DNA of 64,000 bases. Source: Eulemur rufifrons. Its lineage: Eukaryota > Chordata > Mammalia > Primates > Lemuridae. The notes below the pieces were generated by a model. It saw only the letters and a list, made by a program, of their open reading frames with translations. It did not search any database and was not told where the DNA came from. Shown in pieces: positions 1 to 13,085 of this stretch. Numbering within the stretch: position 1 is the first letter of the stretch; every line of letters starts with the position of its first letter. Both the position numbers and the translations under genes were made by a program. Where the stretch lies: the NCBI RefSeq assembly GCF_041146395.1, contig NC_090989.1, positions 120,775,501 through 120,839,500 of the forward strand, given 5' to 3'.

Positions 1-740
1 CAAATGCCAACACACAAAATGAGGGAATAACAACAAGGTCGGGGGGCACAAGGGAAGGAGTCTGTGTTGAATCAGTCAGCGGCAAGCAGCTAGAGCAGAA
101 AGAAAATATTAAATTGGGTTCTATGAAAACATGAAAGAAAATCAGTACTGTCCTATATAAAGCCTGTTAGGCCTGAGCTAAAGCACAGGGCTCACGCACG
201 CTCGTGACAGCGCAGAATTCATGAAGCATTTTTACTGAAGTCTTGCAAACAGCATTTAAGAATTCCCTGCCCATCTGCCCAGAGACAAATGTCCATCTCT
301 TTTTGAATTCACACACGGCTAGTACAGGGAGGGCACTCTACACTGTCCCAATGGGCTCTTCCTGGCCGGGGCCAGCCTTGCCCACACTGCACAATGCACT
401 AACACCAGTACTGGCCAGTGCCTGTCTTCCAACCGATGAGACTCAGGCCACAAGCTCCCGGTGGCCAAGGCCACTTCTCTTTGTCTCACCTTCACCTCAG
501 ACAGCCTAGCCTCACCCACAGGACATGGTTTCTCATCTCAAAATAAATACGTTCACTGAGGGCTTGCTTTACGCTGGGCATGGGGTAAATCTTTCTAAAC
601 ATTGTCTAGCATCCTTGGGGCATCCTGAGGCTATTACTCAGAAAGCAGCCTCGAGGGGAGGGTCAGAGGCAGGGACTGACCAAGAGAAGGACCAACCGTC
701 CCTCCCTCCTTTGGGGACCTCCCCTCTTCAAGTACCTCTT
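1..740. other. Intronic sequence, mostly unassigned
   Basis: No gene is seen. At about 548-640 there is a degraded MIR/L2-like piece in antisense orientation (a falling match to 'cattgag...gctgggcatg...atcctgaggctattactca'). The rest is unique with no motif I can name. Confidence 0.5.
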
Positions 741-744
741 CCCT

Positions 745-1785
745 CCCTTGAGCTTTAATGTCACCTTCTCCCCGGACACCAGCTTCTCAACTTAAGCTCA
801 TTTTCAAGCCCAAACCCCATCACCTGGCACCTCACTGCATTGCACACTCTTTCTTCTGTACTCTCCAGCCAAGATTTTCCAAAGAAGAGTCTACACTTAA
901 CTATCTCGCCCCTCTCCCTACTCAGCCAACTGCAGCCCAGTTACTTCCCTACCCCTCTGCCATGACTGCTTTTCCTTTGCCCTCCTACTTGACAAATCCA
1001 GGGAACACAATTCAGTCCTTACTTTCCTTGATACCCTGTATAGTCACCAGCCATGTTCTGGGAGTCACTTTTCCATATCCCCCAACACAGAGACCATCAC
1101 CACAATCTGTCAGCTCTATCTCCTTTTCCTCAGATCTTTCCCTTCCTCTATATCTCCATGGCCTCAGAACTCTGGGCTTCATCAATTTTTCCACCCTATT
1201 GAAAAAGCCTACCAATTAATTCTCCAACATCACTTTTGCCTGTCTCTGATCCATTCTCTTCTGCCAGAGTGTGAGTCCTAAAATGCATGTGGGATCATAG
1301 TGTCCCTCTGCAGAAACCCTTCTGCTCTCTGGCTATCCAGCATGTTTGCCCTCCTTTCCAAGTCACACAAGTTCTGTGGGGGAGGGGACTGCTGCTCTTG
1401 AGCTCCTCTCCCGCCCTTGGCCCTCGCCCCTCATACCGTGGCTGGTAGGAGCATTCTTGTAGCTTCCTGTGCACACTAAACTCTCATGCCTCTGAGCCTC
1501 TACACAGTGTTCATTCCTCTGTCTGGAATTGCTTTCCCTCTGTATCTACTTGATAATCTCCTGCTCACCCTTGGAGATCCAGCATTCATTCCACAAGGAG
1601 CTTCCTGACATCTAGCAATCCTACGCTCCCCCTCTGGGCTCACAGAGCCCATGACTAGACACCTACGCCAGATTCCATCATTACATTGTGATGGTCCCAT
1701 TCTCTGTGTCGCCTTCACCATGCTGTGGCTTCCTGGTAGGCAGGGGCAGGTGTCTGGTTTGTCTCTGATTCACAGGCCCTTCTTA
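745..1785 (+). repeat. Ancient L2 LINE, sense, fragmented
   Basis: The plus strand is pyrimidine-rich and follows the body of mammalian L2. About 850-990 resembles the 'agagttgtctacact...' segment. About 1265-1340 resembles the 'cagagtgatcc...' segment. About 1490-1640 resembles the 'tctgcctggaatgcc...ctcctactcatcc...aagccttccctga' segment. Frames open by chance across it are relics, not genes. Divergence is high, so the boundaries are approximate. Confidence 0.55.
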
Positions 1786-1789
1786 CGTG

Positions 1790-2475
1790 GTTTCCCATCT
1801 CTGCTCAGTGTGCATAGCCAACAGCCCCACGTATACCCCCTCTCCAGCGAGAAACAGGATGGTCTGCTGTAGGTGGATGGAGGGGGCCTCAGAGAAGACT
1901 GGAAGCAGCAGCAAGAGCAGTGAGGACCCACCTGTTACTCTGAGGGCAGAGGCTTTGGTGAGATAAAGGGGGAAAGTGAAGAGCTGGATGGAGAGTCCTG
2001 CCCCGTCATGATCTCGAGGCATCCACGGCAGTGGGGCAGGCCCACTCTGCTCCGTGCCTGGCCATTTGCTCCCAGCTGCTCAGGAAGAAAAGCAGTCACT
2101 TTCTGGGAAAGCTTTTGTCCATGTCTAGAAACAGCTTTTATATAAAGCAACCACTGCTCCCTTCTCAGTCACTTGTGCTTCTCAGAGCAGATGTACCTGT
2201 GAGGCACAAACAGGGACTCGTCGGGGGTCATGGTTGTAGGTTCCAGGAACAATGAATCTGAATTTTTTCTTCCAAGGAGAAGGAACAGACATTAAGGGGG
2301 CCTTTCCTTGCAGCATGGACTCCAAGAGCTAGGAGAGCCAGAGCATGTCCTGCTGTGCATCCTTCCCGGGCATGCGCAGGCATGGGGTGTGTCCTGTTTC
2401 TTACAGAGTGAGCACCAGTGCACACTTGGGGAGGTGACCTGAGTCTGGGCCACAACCAATGACTGGGACCCCATT
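1790..2475. other. Intronic sequence, nothing recognised
   Basis: Unique noncoding DNA. No gene, RNA or repeat could be supported. Short frames here have no recognisable product. Confidence 0.5.
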
Positions 2476-2690
2476 CACTATTCATTCATTCACTCATTTA
2501 CTCCTTCCACAAATACTGCCCACATTCTTTTAGGCACTTGGGAGGTAGAAAAACAAAGACGGGCAAACTTCTGCTTTTATGGAGCTTATATTCTGGTGAA
2601 AGAATACTGACAGGGTAAAAGCAAACACAGAAATAAATGAGATGAATTCAGGTAAGAATGAGTGCTGTGGAATAAAACAGCTCTGGGGCT
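2476..2690 (-). repeat. L2 LINE 3' end, antisense
   Basis: It begins with a run of 'attcattcattcactcatt' and continues 'ccacaaatactgcccacattc...ggcacttggg...atggagcttatattctggtg'. This is the complement of the L2 3' terminus and its adjoining segment. It is strongly diverged but collinear with the family. Confidence 0.75.
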
Positions 2691-4085
2691 CAGATGGCAG
2701 CCTGGCAATGCTGAGCTCTGTCCCGTATTCCCACGAGGCTTGCTCGAGGCCTGGCAAGCCAGGGCCCCGTGCTGGGTGGTTAAATGATGATGCCCCAGGT
2801 ATCTGTGCTCTGACATCCTGACGAGGTGGGAATGTTCCTGTAGGTAGACTGCTTGGCCTCCTTCATGCCTAAATGAAGAGTGTGACCAAGTCTCCCTAGG
2901 GAAATGTGCGAGGCCAGTTCTCCACCCATCCAGGCATTGCCTCCTGGGCTTAGGGCCCTACGATTACAGGGAATATTCATCCAGGATCTGGGCCCCCTGG
3001 GAAGGAGGCCAACTGAGACAACCAAACAAAAACACTACAAGGGGGAGCAGAGAGGGAAGCCAGAAAGAAGAAATCTGCCATCTCCATCAGCAAAATCCCT
3101 CGGTGAAAGCAGTGGCAGGGCTCAGCACCATGATCTCCTGTCTGAGCTCCCTGCTCTTCCTCGTTTTTCTTAATTATATACAGACAGGCTTTCTGAAGCC
3201 TCTCTGATCTGTTGCCAAGGTTACTACTGATGAATGCAGTCTGTTAAAAGGGCTAGGGCAATTGAGTCCTTTTAAAAGATGGGAAAAGTGTTGAGCTGTG
3301 ATTTTCAGTTTGGGTGGGGAGGGGGTGTGGTGGGTCTTGAGTTATGAGGATGGATCTCCAATATCTTCCAGAATGTGCCCGAAAGGTTGGTGAGCCTGCG
3401 TGGAGCATGGCTGTCATCAGGACCTCAAAGAGTTAAATAGGATCCTTCTAGACCCATAGGGCCAGCCCAAGTGTTGCTGTATTAGGATAGAATCTCCTGC
3501 TTCTTAATGTGATTTGGACCAACCAGATGATTTTTTTAAAGCGTGGGAGATAGGGTGGATGGGAGAGAGAGGGTGAGTTTATCTGTAGACATTAAGCTGA
3601 AAATAAGAGCACTCCTGAGTAATCAAGGGGAAAATCTGCTGAAGACAGGTAAGCCCCAAATGCCAATTCCTTTATCAGGAATCTTAATAAGGCCAACCTC
3701 CTGGTCTCAAGGATTTATAAGTAAATTCCAGGCTGGTACAAGGTGCCAAGCAGGTAGGGACCAGCTAACTGCATTGCTGCAGCCAGGATTGTGTCCTTAG
3801 ACCCCACCCCATGGGGAGCTGGTGAAGGTGACGGCCATAGTATAGTGACACTCCCGTGGAAAACCCCACATGCAGGCTGGGATTGTGCTCATCAGCATCA
3901 GGCCAGAAAGGGGTCCTCCCTACACTGTGCATGACCCCTTGGAGAATCTGATGAAAGCAACGGAGCTCTTCCCCAGAAAAGTGAAGTTGTGTTTGAAGAC
4001 ACATGATTTTTCAGACTCTGAGCAGGTCCCTAAGTACTGTGAAACCAACTGATGACCCCTTCACAAATTAAAAAGTTAAAAAGTA
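2691..4085. other. Intronic sequence, nothing recognised
   Basis: Unique noncoding DNA with a purine/G-rich patch around 3300-3335 (tgggtggggagggggtg). No coding frame or repeat family could be supported. Confidence 0.5.
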
Positions 4086-4105
4086 TTCCCTAGTTGGCCG
4101 ATCTT

Positions 4106-4120
4106 GAGAAAGTGAACTTC
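4106..4120. repeat. Target-site duplication, left copy, of the Alu at 4121-4466
   Basis: GAGAAAGTGAACTTC, identical to 4467-4481 on the other side of the Alu. The perfect match supports a relatively recent, undisturbed insertion by L1 machinery. Confidence 0.95.
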
Positions 4121-4466
<346 letters not shown>

Positions 4467-4481
4467 GAGAAAGTGAACTTC
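4467..4481. repeat. Target-site duplication, right copy, of the Alu at 4121-4466
   Basis: GAGAAAGTGAACTTC, identical to 4106-4120. It continues directly into the MIR that the Alu interrupted. Confidence 0.95.
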
Positions 4482-4600
4482 TAAGCCTCAATTTCCTCAT
4501 CTGAAAAATGGTAGTCCTGAGAATTTGGTGAGATAATATGGCTGTAGAATTTGGCTGAGGCTGGTACACAGAGGAAGTAGGTAATGTCACTGGCTATTTT

Positions 4601-6184
4601 CAGTGGCCACAGCAAAATGTATATGCAATGTCATTATTGGATGGATCATCTGGACTCTTCACCTGCTCACCTAAATAAGACTGGCCTAATTCAAGCACAC
4701 TTCCTTGAGCAGAGACCCCACATTCAGAATTGTGCTGAGTGCTGTGAAAGCTATGAATATTTGGAAGCTATGTTAGGGAATCCAGATGTAAGACCCTACA
4801 TTTGTAGAGTACAGGGAATGTGGACACATATAGTTAAGGATCAAAGTGATACAGACACAAAGGGTTACAGATATTTGGGAAAAGGCAAGATCAATGCAGA
4901 CGGATGTATTTAGAGGTGATGTCTGGGGGTCCTGTCAACAAAGGAGCTATACTTGGGGAAACACACCTTACAAGCTGCCTGCCCCACTCTGTACATTTCA
5001 GGCCACCTAGCCCTAGTAAGCACAGGAAAGCGTAGATCCCTAGCCTTGAGCATGGGGTTGCATCACCAGAATGGGTCTGGCTCTTACTAGGTCCTGGGCT
5101 TGTGACATGTGTGTACCTGCACCTCTGTTTCCTGGCCACCCAAGAGGTAGTCTGACTGAAACAGTCTCTGGTCTTCATTGTCCTCCTCTGACCTCTGGGC
5201 AAGGAAACCTCTCCTCTACCCCCACAGCAAACTGTACCCTGCACTCATTCTCTCTTTAGGAGAAAAGGTTGAGATAGGGCCTGGGAATGAGCCAGGAAGG
5301 ACATTTGATACTCAAGACTCCTGAGTATTATCAGTCAAGAAAATGCAACAAATGTAATATTCTCATGGCTAAAAGACAAGATTGTAGTTTGGAAAAATGA
5401 CTTCAATATCAAATTCAATATAGAATATGTACTTCAGTATGGACTTCAGCATCCTTCAATATGGAATGAAGGTGAAAAGGTGGTAGAGAGGGAGGACAGA
5501 AATGACATCAGGGCTAGAGATGGCAGAAGAGAGTGTGTTGTGAGTGGCCAGGAAGGTGGCATGGTCCAGGATTGCTTCTCTAAAATCAGGACATCTCTTT
5601 TCCCACTGGTCACTGTGACACAGCTACTTAAAGGAACCATGTCATCTGAAAGCCCAGAAGGCTTCCTGCAGAAGATAAAAGTGTCTTTGAGATTTTATGG
5701 GGAAACAGGAATCAAGAAGCAAAGGCAGACATAGAAATGGGGGCTGTAGAAGTCTGAAGAGCTCTCCTATTGGGCAAAATATGCAGGAAATCAAGTCAGG
5801 TGGTCATTATGCCTTTGCCCTAAACACAATATACAGGGCTGAAAGCAGCATGGGTTGAAGGGTAACATAAACCAAAAGAGGAAAAGTTTTCAGCCATAAG
5901 AAATGTAGTAGAGTTATCAAATAAATATGAATTCAGCTTCATGTTCACTTGTGGTTTCTTCTTTGGTAACTGGTTATTTGAAAACAATGCCAAAACAAAA
6001 GAGAACAAAATCAAACCTTTATTCTTTGTAGCTGCCATTTGTAGCTATGACACTCCCCAGTCTAAGTTCAGCTCTTTCTCTCCCTCTCCCTGAAGCAAGT
6101 ATGACATTTATTCCTCTTCCACCGTTCCCTTACGAGATGCAAAATTCCTAGAAGATCAGACAAGAATGACCAGTGTTTTAGAGC
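4601..6184. other. Intronic sequence, nothing recognised
   Basis: Unique noncoding DNA. Around 5398-5470 there are loosely repeated 'cttcaatat/cttcagtat' words, too irregular to call a tandem repeat. No gene is supported. Confidence 0.5.
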
Positions 6185-6350
6185 AGTGGTCCCCAACCCT
6201 TTTGGCACCAGGGACTGGTTTCATGGAAGACAATTTTTCCATGGACTGCGGACAGGGGTGATGGGGTGTCATGGAGCAGGAGTGTGGAGCTCAGGCAGTG
6301 CTACACAGCCTGTTTTCTAACAGGCCACAGACTAGTATGGGGCCACTGTG
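6185..6350. mobile_element. hAT-Charlie DNA transposon of MER1 type, internally deleted
   Basis: The left end 'cagtggtccccaacccttttggcaccagggactggtttcatgg...acaatttttccatggac' and the right part 'ctgttttctaacaggccacagactagtatggggcc' match the two ends of the MER1-type nonautonomous hAT family. The usual central segment is missing, so the copy is about half length. The family name is from memory. Confidence 0.75.
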
Positions 6351-7119
6351 GGAGGTGGCGACTGCCGTTCTAGAAGACAGGGCTGTGATGGCATCATGCT
6401 GGTTCAGGACCTTGGAGAGGTGCATGAGCCTGCTTGTGTCCCCATCCCTTTCACTAAGGTTCTTCGGCTGGTGATGGGAGAATTTCCAAAGATTCTATGT
6501 CAGACACCATAATAACACCACAATGACAGGGATCGGTGGCAGCCGGGTTTGTCAGGTGTCAACATAGCAGGAGAGAGGCTATTGAGGCCATATTGGAAAA
6601 TCAGGAATAAGTTACCAGGGATCTGTGGAAAGTGTTGGCACCAAAATGGGCAGACTGGTGAGTCATTTAATGAATGCCAAAGACATTCACCTCTCAATGG
6701 CAGAAGTTTGGAGGGGCTTGGGACCTTTAGGAAAAACCAAAGGATTGTCTGCAATCTGTTGATGATGTGTACCAGACATATGGGGCATTTTTTGCTCAAT
6801 ATGGAGAAAGTAGTGTCTGGAATCTGAGGTGTCCCTTCAAGAGAGGGAGTTGTGCTGGGGGCTGAGGCAGAAGGAGCTAGAAGGCTGACTGATGTCAGTC
6901 CCAGTGCAAGCTCAGGCATCCTTTGAGGCTCCTGTCCTCAAAATATAGGATGTACCCCTGGGGCAAGGAGGAAAAAGCATTAAAACTTGGGAAAATCATG
7001 TTGGTTTACTTCTCCTAACAGCCATGTGAGCACAACTTTCTAAGAGACAATTTTATGTTGCCTTTGGAATTAGTTTAAGATGAACTCCAGTAGCAACTTG
7101 CTAGGGATGGGTTGTCACA
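6351..7119. other. Intronic sequence, nothing recognised
   Basis: Unique noncoding DNA. No gene or repeat was supported. Confidence 0.5.
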
Positions 7120-7320
7120 GGTCTTCAGATTCAGATGGAACAGGTTGAATCCTGGATTTTGGCATAACCTCTCTAAGCCTGAGCATGCTCACTGGTAAAA
7201 TCAGGATGATGATAATTGCAAAGGAGTGCTGTAAAGGACTACCAATTAAGCAGTGTAAGTAAAGGGTTATCATAACAGTGCTTGTCACTTAGTATGCCTT
7301 CTCTACTGGCAGATGAACAT
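7120..7320 (+). repeat. MIR SINE, sense
   Basis: It follows the MIR core ('ttgaatcctgg...cataacctctctaagcctgagc...aaaatcaggatgatgataat') and its 3' part ('acagtgcttgtcacttagtatgcc'). Confidence 0.8.
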
Positions 7321-7334
7321 TTTTTATTCATTAC

Positions 7335-8010
7335 CATACAGTAATGATGCATTCAAATACAATGGCACAGGCACTGCCCTCATGGAGCTTATTTTCTAGT
7401 GGAGAAGTCAGACAACACCTCAATAGGTAGATAAATATGCAATATCAGCAGTGATGAGGCTCTGATGATAAATAGGGACAATGTGCTGGGGTGGTGAAGG
7501 GAGATCTCTTGGAGGACAGGCCATCTGGACAGAGATCTGACAGTAGTGAGACAGGAACCATGCTAATAGCTAAAAGGAATGCTCCCCAGGCCAAAGGACT
7601 AACAAGTACAAAGGCCCTGAGGTGGGAACATGCGTGGTTCATTAGAGAAAGATCAAGGAAGCAGCATGGCTGACAGGATAGCGATCAAGATGGAGAGAGG
7701 TTGTGCCAGAGATTATAAAGATAGTGGAGGAGGCAGGCTACATAAGTGCTGGTTGCAGCCTGCCAGGAATTTTATTCTCAGTGAGATTTTACTCTAAGGC
7801 AGCCACCAAGCAGAGGAATGACATGTTCAGACCTTTTAAGTACCACTCTGGCTGCCTTGTGGAGGACAGACTGGAAGGGGATAAAGGCATAAGAAGGCAG
7901 ACCAATTAAAGGCCACATAGTTATCTAGGCAGGAGGCAGTGGTGGCTTGGACCAGGGTGGCAGCAGTGGAGGATATAAGAAGAGGCAGATTCTGAATATT
8001 TTTGAACATC
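7335..8010 (-). repeat. L2 LINE, long antisense fragment
   Basis: About 670 bp collinear with the L2 3' region read in reverse. Landmarks are 'gccctcatggagcttattttctagtg', 'aacaagtacaaaggccctgaggtggg', 'gaggaatgacatgttcagacc', 'accactctggctgcc' and 'ggtggcttggaccagggtggcagcagtgg'. It is well preserved for its age. Confidence 0.85.
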
Positions 8011-8014
8011 TCTG

Positions 8015-8190
8015 AATAGAACGGTCTTTACAGACATTACATCATTAGTTTCTCTCCACAACTCTCTGAGGCATTATTATCTCTCATTTTAACAGTAAAA
8101 CACTGAGGTTCAGAGAGACAAAACGGCTGTCTGTGGTCACACAGTCACTAGCCATGGAGGGTCAGCCACACAGGTGTGCACGCCAGGTAC
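8015..8190 (-). repeat. MIR SINE, antisense
   Basis: It shows 'attattatctctcattttaacagtaaaacactgaggttcagagagac...gtggtcacacagtcactagcc', the complement of the MIR core. It abuts the L2 on its left. Confidence 0.8.
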
Positions 8191-8394
8191 CAACAACCAG
8201 AAGGACTCCTTGTCCTAGTGCTTCCTGTGGACACGGCACTGATTTGGCAGAACTTGCTCATGCCACTACACGAATGACCAACATTGGGTCCTTTCCCTGG
8301 AAGAGGTTTCTGCAGAGAGCATCTGAAAAAGCAGAGAGGTGGCGTTGGTCTCCATTTCAGTAGAGATCAATATGGAATTCTGAATTTTCTTTTA

Positions 8395-8620
8395 CTAATA
8401 AACCATATATGCAAAGAATGTCTTAGGCATTTTTGTGCATTACTTAATGAACTCCTTTCTTCCCAACATGCTATGAGGTAGGAACTATTATTCTCAGTTT
8501 ACATATGAGGAGACTGTAGCTCAGAAAGATGAAGTAACTGGCCCAACTCACGTGGCTGGTGAGTGGTGGGCCTGAGACTGAAGTGCTGGCCTGGCAGGTT
8601 CCAAAGCTCAGCCTTAACAC
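8395..8620 (-). repeat. MIR SINE, antisense
   Basis: It shows 'gctatgaggtaggaactattattctcagtttacatatgaggagactgtagctcagaaag...gtggctggtgagtggtgggcc', a near-complete MIR in reverse. Confidence 0.85.
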
Positions 8621-8624
8621 TCTT

Positions 8625-9420
8625 CCACCTAGTGCAGAGGTACCTAAGGGTTTACAGCACAGATGGGGAGCAAATGATTTTGCTGGGGGCATGTGGAAGC
8701 TCTCATGGAGGCAGGAAGCTCCTGTTCCTGATCCATCTGAGCAGCTTTCCTGAAGAAACAGACCACCGTGGTTCCAGGACTGTGCTGAGCAAGTGTGCAC
8801 GTGCTGCTCATTAGGGTCTTGGACACACTGGGTCTGTACTCAGGCAATTCTCCTAACCATAACAGTTAGTAATAAGAAGAAATGATTAGTCACAACAACG
8901 AGGGATCCTGCTGAGAAGGATTTTGGGAGCATCAAAGAGCCTAGTGTTACACATTTCACCCAACACCAATGTTTGTAGAAAGTAATTCTTGTTTCTCCTG
9001 CTTCAGTGGAGCTAATTGTCTAAGAGAAAGGGAACAGATTCTACTTTCTGGGAAAAAAGGCAGCCCCTCTACTTGCCTGAGCTGAAATCTGAGAGTCTGG
9101 GTTTCCCTGGGACTACAGAAGCCATTAGAGGAAGCTGAGGTCCCTGCAGACTGGAGAGGCAGCATATCTCAGGAGGAATGTGCTTAACAACCAGTCTCAG
9201 GTCATTGTCTGTGTGGGGGAGGGATAGAAGGCTGAATCTTCTAGTCGTGGCCCAAGGTGAGGCCAAAGAAAGGGAAGCTTTGATATGCCCCTACCCTAGA
9301 GAATCCCTGGGGACACTCCAAGGCAAAAAGAATTATAGGTCATGTCATCTTAAAGACTTGGCCTTCAAGATCCCCTTCCTACTCCTGAAACGAGGCCTCA
9401 GAAGGCTTCTGGAATGATGA
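8625..9420. other. Intronic sequence, nothing recognised
   Basis: Unique noncoding DNA. Several short overlapping frames have no recognisable product and poor codon character. Confidence 0.5.
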
Positions 9421-9422
9421 AA

Positions 9423-9525
9423 GAGGCACTGGACTCACAAAGAGAGAACTGGGGCTAAGTCCCAGCTTTGCCACAGTGTGACCTTAAGTAGTCACTCATA
9501 CTCTGTGAGCCTAATCATTCACTGA
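9423..9525 (+). repeat. MIR SINE fragment, sense
   Basis: It shows 'gaggcactggactcacaaagag...ggggctaagtcccagctttgccacagtgtgaccttaagtagtcactcata', the 5' half of MIR. An L2-like antisense snippet follows at about 9537-9600 ('ccattcacgtttactgagaccctcctgtgcattatgc'). Confidence 0.7.
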
Positions 9526-9599
9526 TTCTTGGCTGATCAATCCATTCACGTTTACTGAGACCCTCCTGTGCATTATGCTATGTGTGAAAGGTTATGAAA

Positions 9600-11345
9600 A
9601 GTTCACGGATGTCTACCCCGAGATGCCGAAAGTCTGCAAGGGAGGTGGGTACCTGTACAACAGCCACAATTGACTGACAAGGCTGGTGGAGATCCACCCC
9701 TTGAGCCTGGAGATGGTCAGGCATTGCGCTATGGGGACTTGGAGGAGACACCACCCTCTACACACTCATGGAGGATTCGAATGGCAGAACACACATTGAA
9801 GCATTCTGTGTAGCTTAGTGTGCTCTACATGCGTAAAGGACTGCCTGGTATAGTTACCCATGAACTCTTGTCCATCTCTTCACCCTCTGGAAGGGAAACA
9901 GGGATGAAGTGAACACCTGTGCAATGAGTAAAAGACATTACGCAGAACCCTTGACCTGAAGGCCCTCTAGAGCAGGAAATACATCTTCCTGCCTGGGGCT
10001 CCCAAGGGCCCAAGCAGACCTCCTCTACAAGATCTCTCAGGCCTACAGGTGGGGTCCCTGGCCAAGGCCCTGCTCATGGCACCCGTGACCCATCTGTCTC
10101 AGGGGAAAGGTTACTATGGGTCTTACTGCTGATCAATCAGTACATTAGGCCATGCTCTGCGAGGGAACGCTCCAGGGCACTTCCTGTCACTGGAGGCAAC
10201 AGTCTAAGCCCATTAGAGTCCTCTGAAGTCAAAAGACTTTGAGACACACCTCAGTCTTCGGCACAACAGAAGGATAGACCTTCCTGGGCAGAGTCCCTTG
10301 TTCTGGATGCCATTTCTAATGGATGCACTCAGGCTCTGAATCATCCCAAACCATTCATTTGAGTTAGCGTATCCTGATGCAGCCTAGAGCTCAGAAAGTC
10401 TCTCCATGCAGATGTAGGTGTGGAGACTGAGATATGGCAGGAGTTTGCTATGCATTTTGAGATCTGGTTGGAAGCCACTGGGCCAAGGTCCATCAGGCAT
10501 GAGGGTCACACAAGATGGAAACCTTGCAGGTGAAGCATCTCAGCTTCCCCGGAGCCACTCTCAGGAGTGCAGAACCTGCAGAACACAGCACACAACCTAC
10601 TATGAACTCCCAGGTACTAGGCACTGATGGAAGAAGGGTATGGGTCTTCCAAGGTATCTTTTAAAGGAAAACAGCCATCTGGACTGGATTGGATGAGTCC
10701 CTGCTGCATACAGGGAGCGGGGGTTGGTGGTGGGTGGGATGAGGCCTCCAGGCTGCTGCATGATCAGGATGCCCATCTCCCCCCAAGCCCTGAGGGAGGA
10801 TGGTGCCCATAGAGGAGTCCGGTGTCTCCACTGTTCATCAGAGCTGACCAAGAGCTCCCTCCCTGGATAACTGAATTTTTTTTAGTTATCGTAATTCCCC
10901 ATCTTTTCTATAGATCAGAATGGCATCAAGATAACAGCTGGAAAGGGACCATGGGTTAAACACTCATGGATTATGTATTCCATTTTCCTTGGGAATACAC
11001 AGAAGAATCTTCTAGGCACTGACTCATGCAGTACAAAAACAGACATTTGCTGCCTCTCTCCAGGTGCATAGAAAAGGCTCTGGTTCCACAGACAACAATT
11101 CAAGGTCAAGGGGACAAAAAAGAGAAATTAAAAAAGGTAGGTATACTTTCCAGGGCATTCTACGTCACCCAAAATCAGGGCCTGATTCTGACACTTCTAG
11201 ACACTAATTCTTAGAATGCAAAGAAACCCTGGAGGTCAGCGTGTCGCTGGTAGTGAGTGCCTGTCTAGTCCCTACCTGCCGACAGCCTGGTACAATCCCC
11301 TAGTGGGGAAAGCTCACGCTCCCACCATCAGAGAATCATCTCTCA
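9600..11345. other. Intronic sequence, largely unique
   Basis: No gene is supported. About 9715-9780 weakly resembles antisense L2. The remainder shows no repeat, RNA gene or coding pattern that I can defend. Confidence 0.5.
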
Positions 11346-12640
11346 GTAATTATGACCTGTTTGAAAATACAATGAAAAATGTATCTGTTCACAACAGCCA
11401 CAAACCCCATAAAATACCTGGTATTAAATCTCACAAGGCCTGTGTAATACCTGTATGAAGATGACTATAAAACTTTACTGAAAGGCATAAAAGAAGACTT
11501 GAATACCATGTGCTTGGATGAAATAAAGAATATCATAAATAAGAGTCACCCTCAAAGTAATCCGTGTATTCAGTGCAACCCCAATCCCAACTACATAGGA
11601 CTGTTTAATGAAATATTCAAACTGGTTCTCAGGTTCATCTTGAAGAAAAAAAAAAGATTAAGAATGGACTAAACATCTTGAGAATGAATAACGTAGAGAC
11701 ATGTGGTTCACCAATCATTGAGAGATACCATAAAGCTACCACCTTTAGAGCAGTTTTGTCAGAACAGACAAAGCAATCAACAGGAAAAAATAAAGACAGT
11801 CTGTGTAGGCATTTAATTTAGTACATAATAAAAGAAACATCTCACTAAAATGTGGACAATTCAAGTGGAGTTGATGGGTGTTATTTTTAACAAGATAAAT
11901 AAGAATACTGATATCATACCCTATATAAAAATAAATTCCAGATGGAGGAAGGAGTTAAACATAAACACTATATAGAGAATTAAAAGAAAATATAAGAAAG
12001 TGTTTTTGTACCTTAGAGTGGGAAGAACATACATAAAACCTGTCAAAAAGTTATGACAAAAATTCCCAAAACCAGAAAGAAAAAGATGGTTAGATTTGAG
12101 TTCAAAAATTAAAAACCTCCATATGGCCAAAAAAGTACCCCAAAACAGAGTTAAAAATAAGTGAAGGACTAGAGAACAGTATGTCACTTTTAATTAATGG
12201 GCATCTAGAAATCAATTTTTAAAAATAGAAAAAGGGCAAGGGCTATAAACAGACAATTCCCAGAAGACAAAATAAATTGGTCAATAAACATATGAAAAAT
12301 ATACACTCACTTAGAATCAGGGAACTAATCAAAATGACTATGAGGTCAGTCCACTTGGCAAAAATTACAAGTCTTGATAACATCCAGTCAGGCCAGTGTG
12401 TGGAGAAGCAAGACACGCACGGCTGGTAGGGATGGGGACAAGGCAAGTCCTTGGGGACAGACTTCAGTAATATCGACTGGTTCTCAGTGTGTGCACCCAG
12501 TAACCCAGCAATTCTACTTCTAGGTGAATTTCCTCCACCACTAGAGGGATATGCATTTTCATGGTAGTGTTACTATTTATATTAATAAAACACTGGATGG
12601 GCCCGAATGCCACCCACGGGGGACTGTATGACTCAGTAGA
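11346..12640 (+). mobile_element. Old L1M LINE fragment (ORF2 3' part), sense
   Basis: About 1.3 kb of A-rich sequence collinear with the end of L1 ORF2: 'ataaaatacctggtattaaatc', 'gaagatgactataaaactttactgaaaggcat', 'cagtgcaaccccaatcccaac', then, near the end, 'cagtgtgtggagaagcaagacac' and 'acccagcaattctacttctagg'. Many stops and frameshifts destroy the frame. It lies antisense to EPHB1. Confidence 0.88.
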
Positions 12641-12869
12641 GACGGCTGGGGCCTCCCCTGTCCAATTGTCCTCTTCTTCCCAGTCTCACAAAAGACATTT
12701 GTCCCAGATCTTGTGTAGAGAGTACATGGAAAGTTCTAACCAGTGAAGTGTGATCCTTCTCCATCTCACCTGGGGTGCCACCACTGATTTGGTGCCAGGC
12801 CACCTCACCACCTCAGAGGCCACAGTCCTCCTTCCTGAGGGAGGTACTGAAGGTACCAGATTGAAGGTA

Positions 12870-13085
12870 AAGAGCTGGAGCCTGAACCTGGCCAGGCCTG
12901 GGGAAAACACAGCTCTGCTACTCACTAAGGTATGAAGCTGGGCGCATCATTGAGCCCTGCTGGGCCTCAGCTCCCTCATCTGCACACTGGGGATAACTGT
13001 GGTACCTGTCTTATGTTCTATGAAGGTAACTGAGGAAAGCTCAGCACGGAGCCTAAACTGTAGCAACACCTGAATAAATGCCGGC
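12870..13085 (+). repeat. MIR SINE, sense
   Basis: It includes 'cagctctgctactcactaaggtatgaagctgggcgcatcattgagc', 'ctcagctccctcatctgcacactggggataactgtggtacctg' and the terminal 'cacctgaataaatgccggctg'. Nearly complete. Confidence 0.85.

Noticed and set aside
758..1219. 153-codon plus-strand open frame
   Set aside because: Lies within L2-like pyrimidine-rich sequence; a chance frame or LINE relic.
5398..5470. Tandem repeat of 'cttcaatat' words
   Set aside because: Spacing and sequence are too irregular to define a repeat unit.
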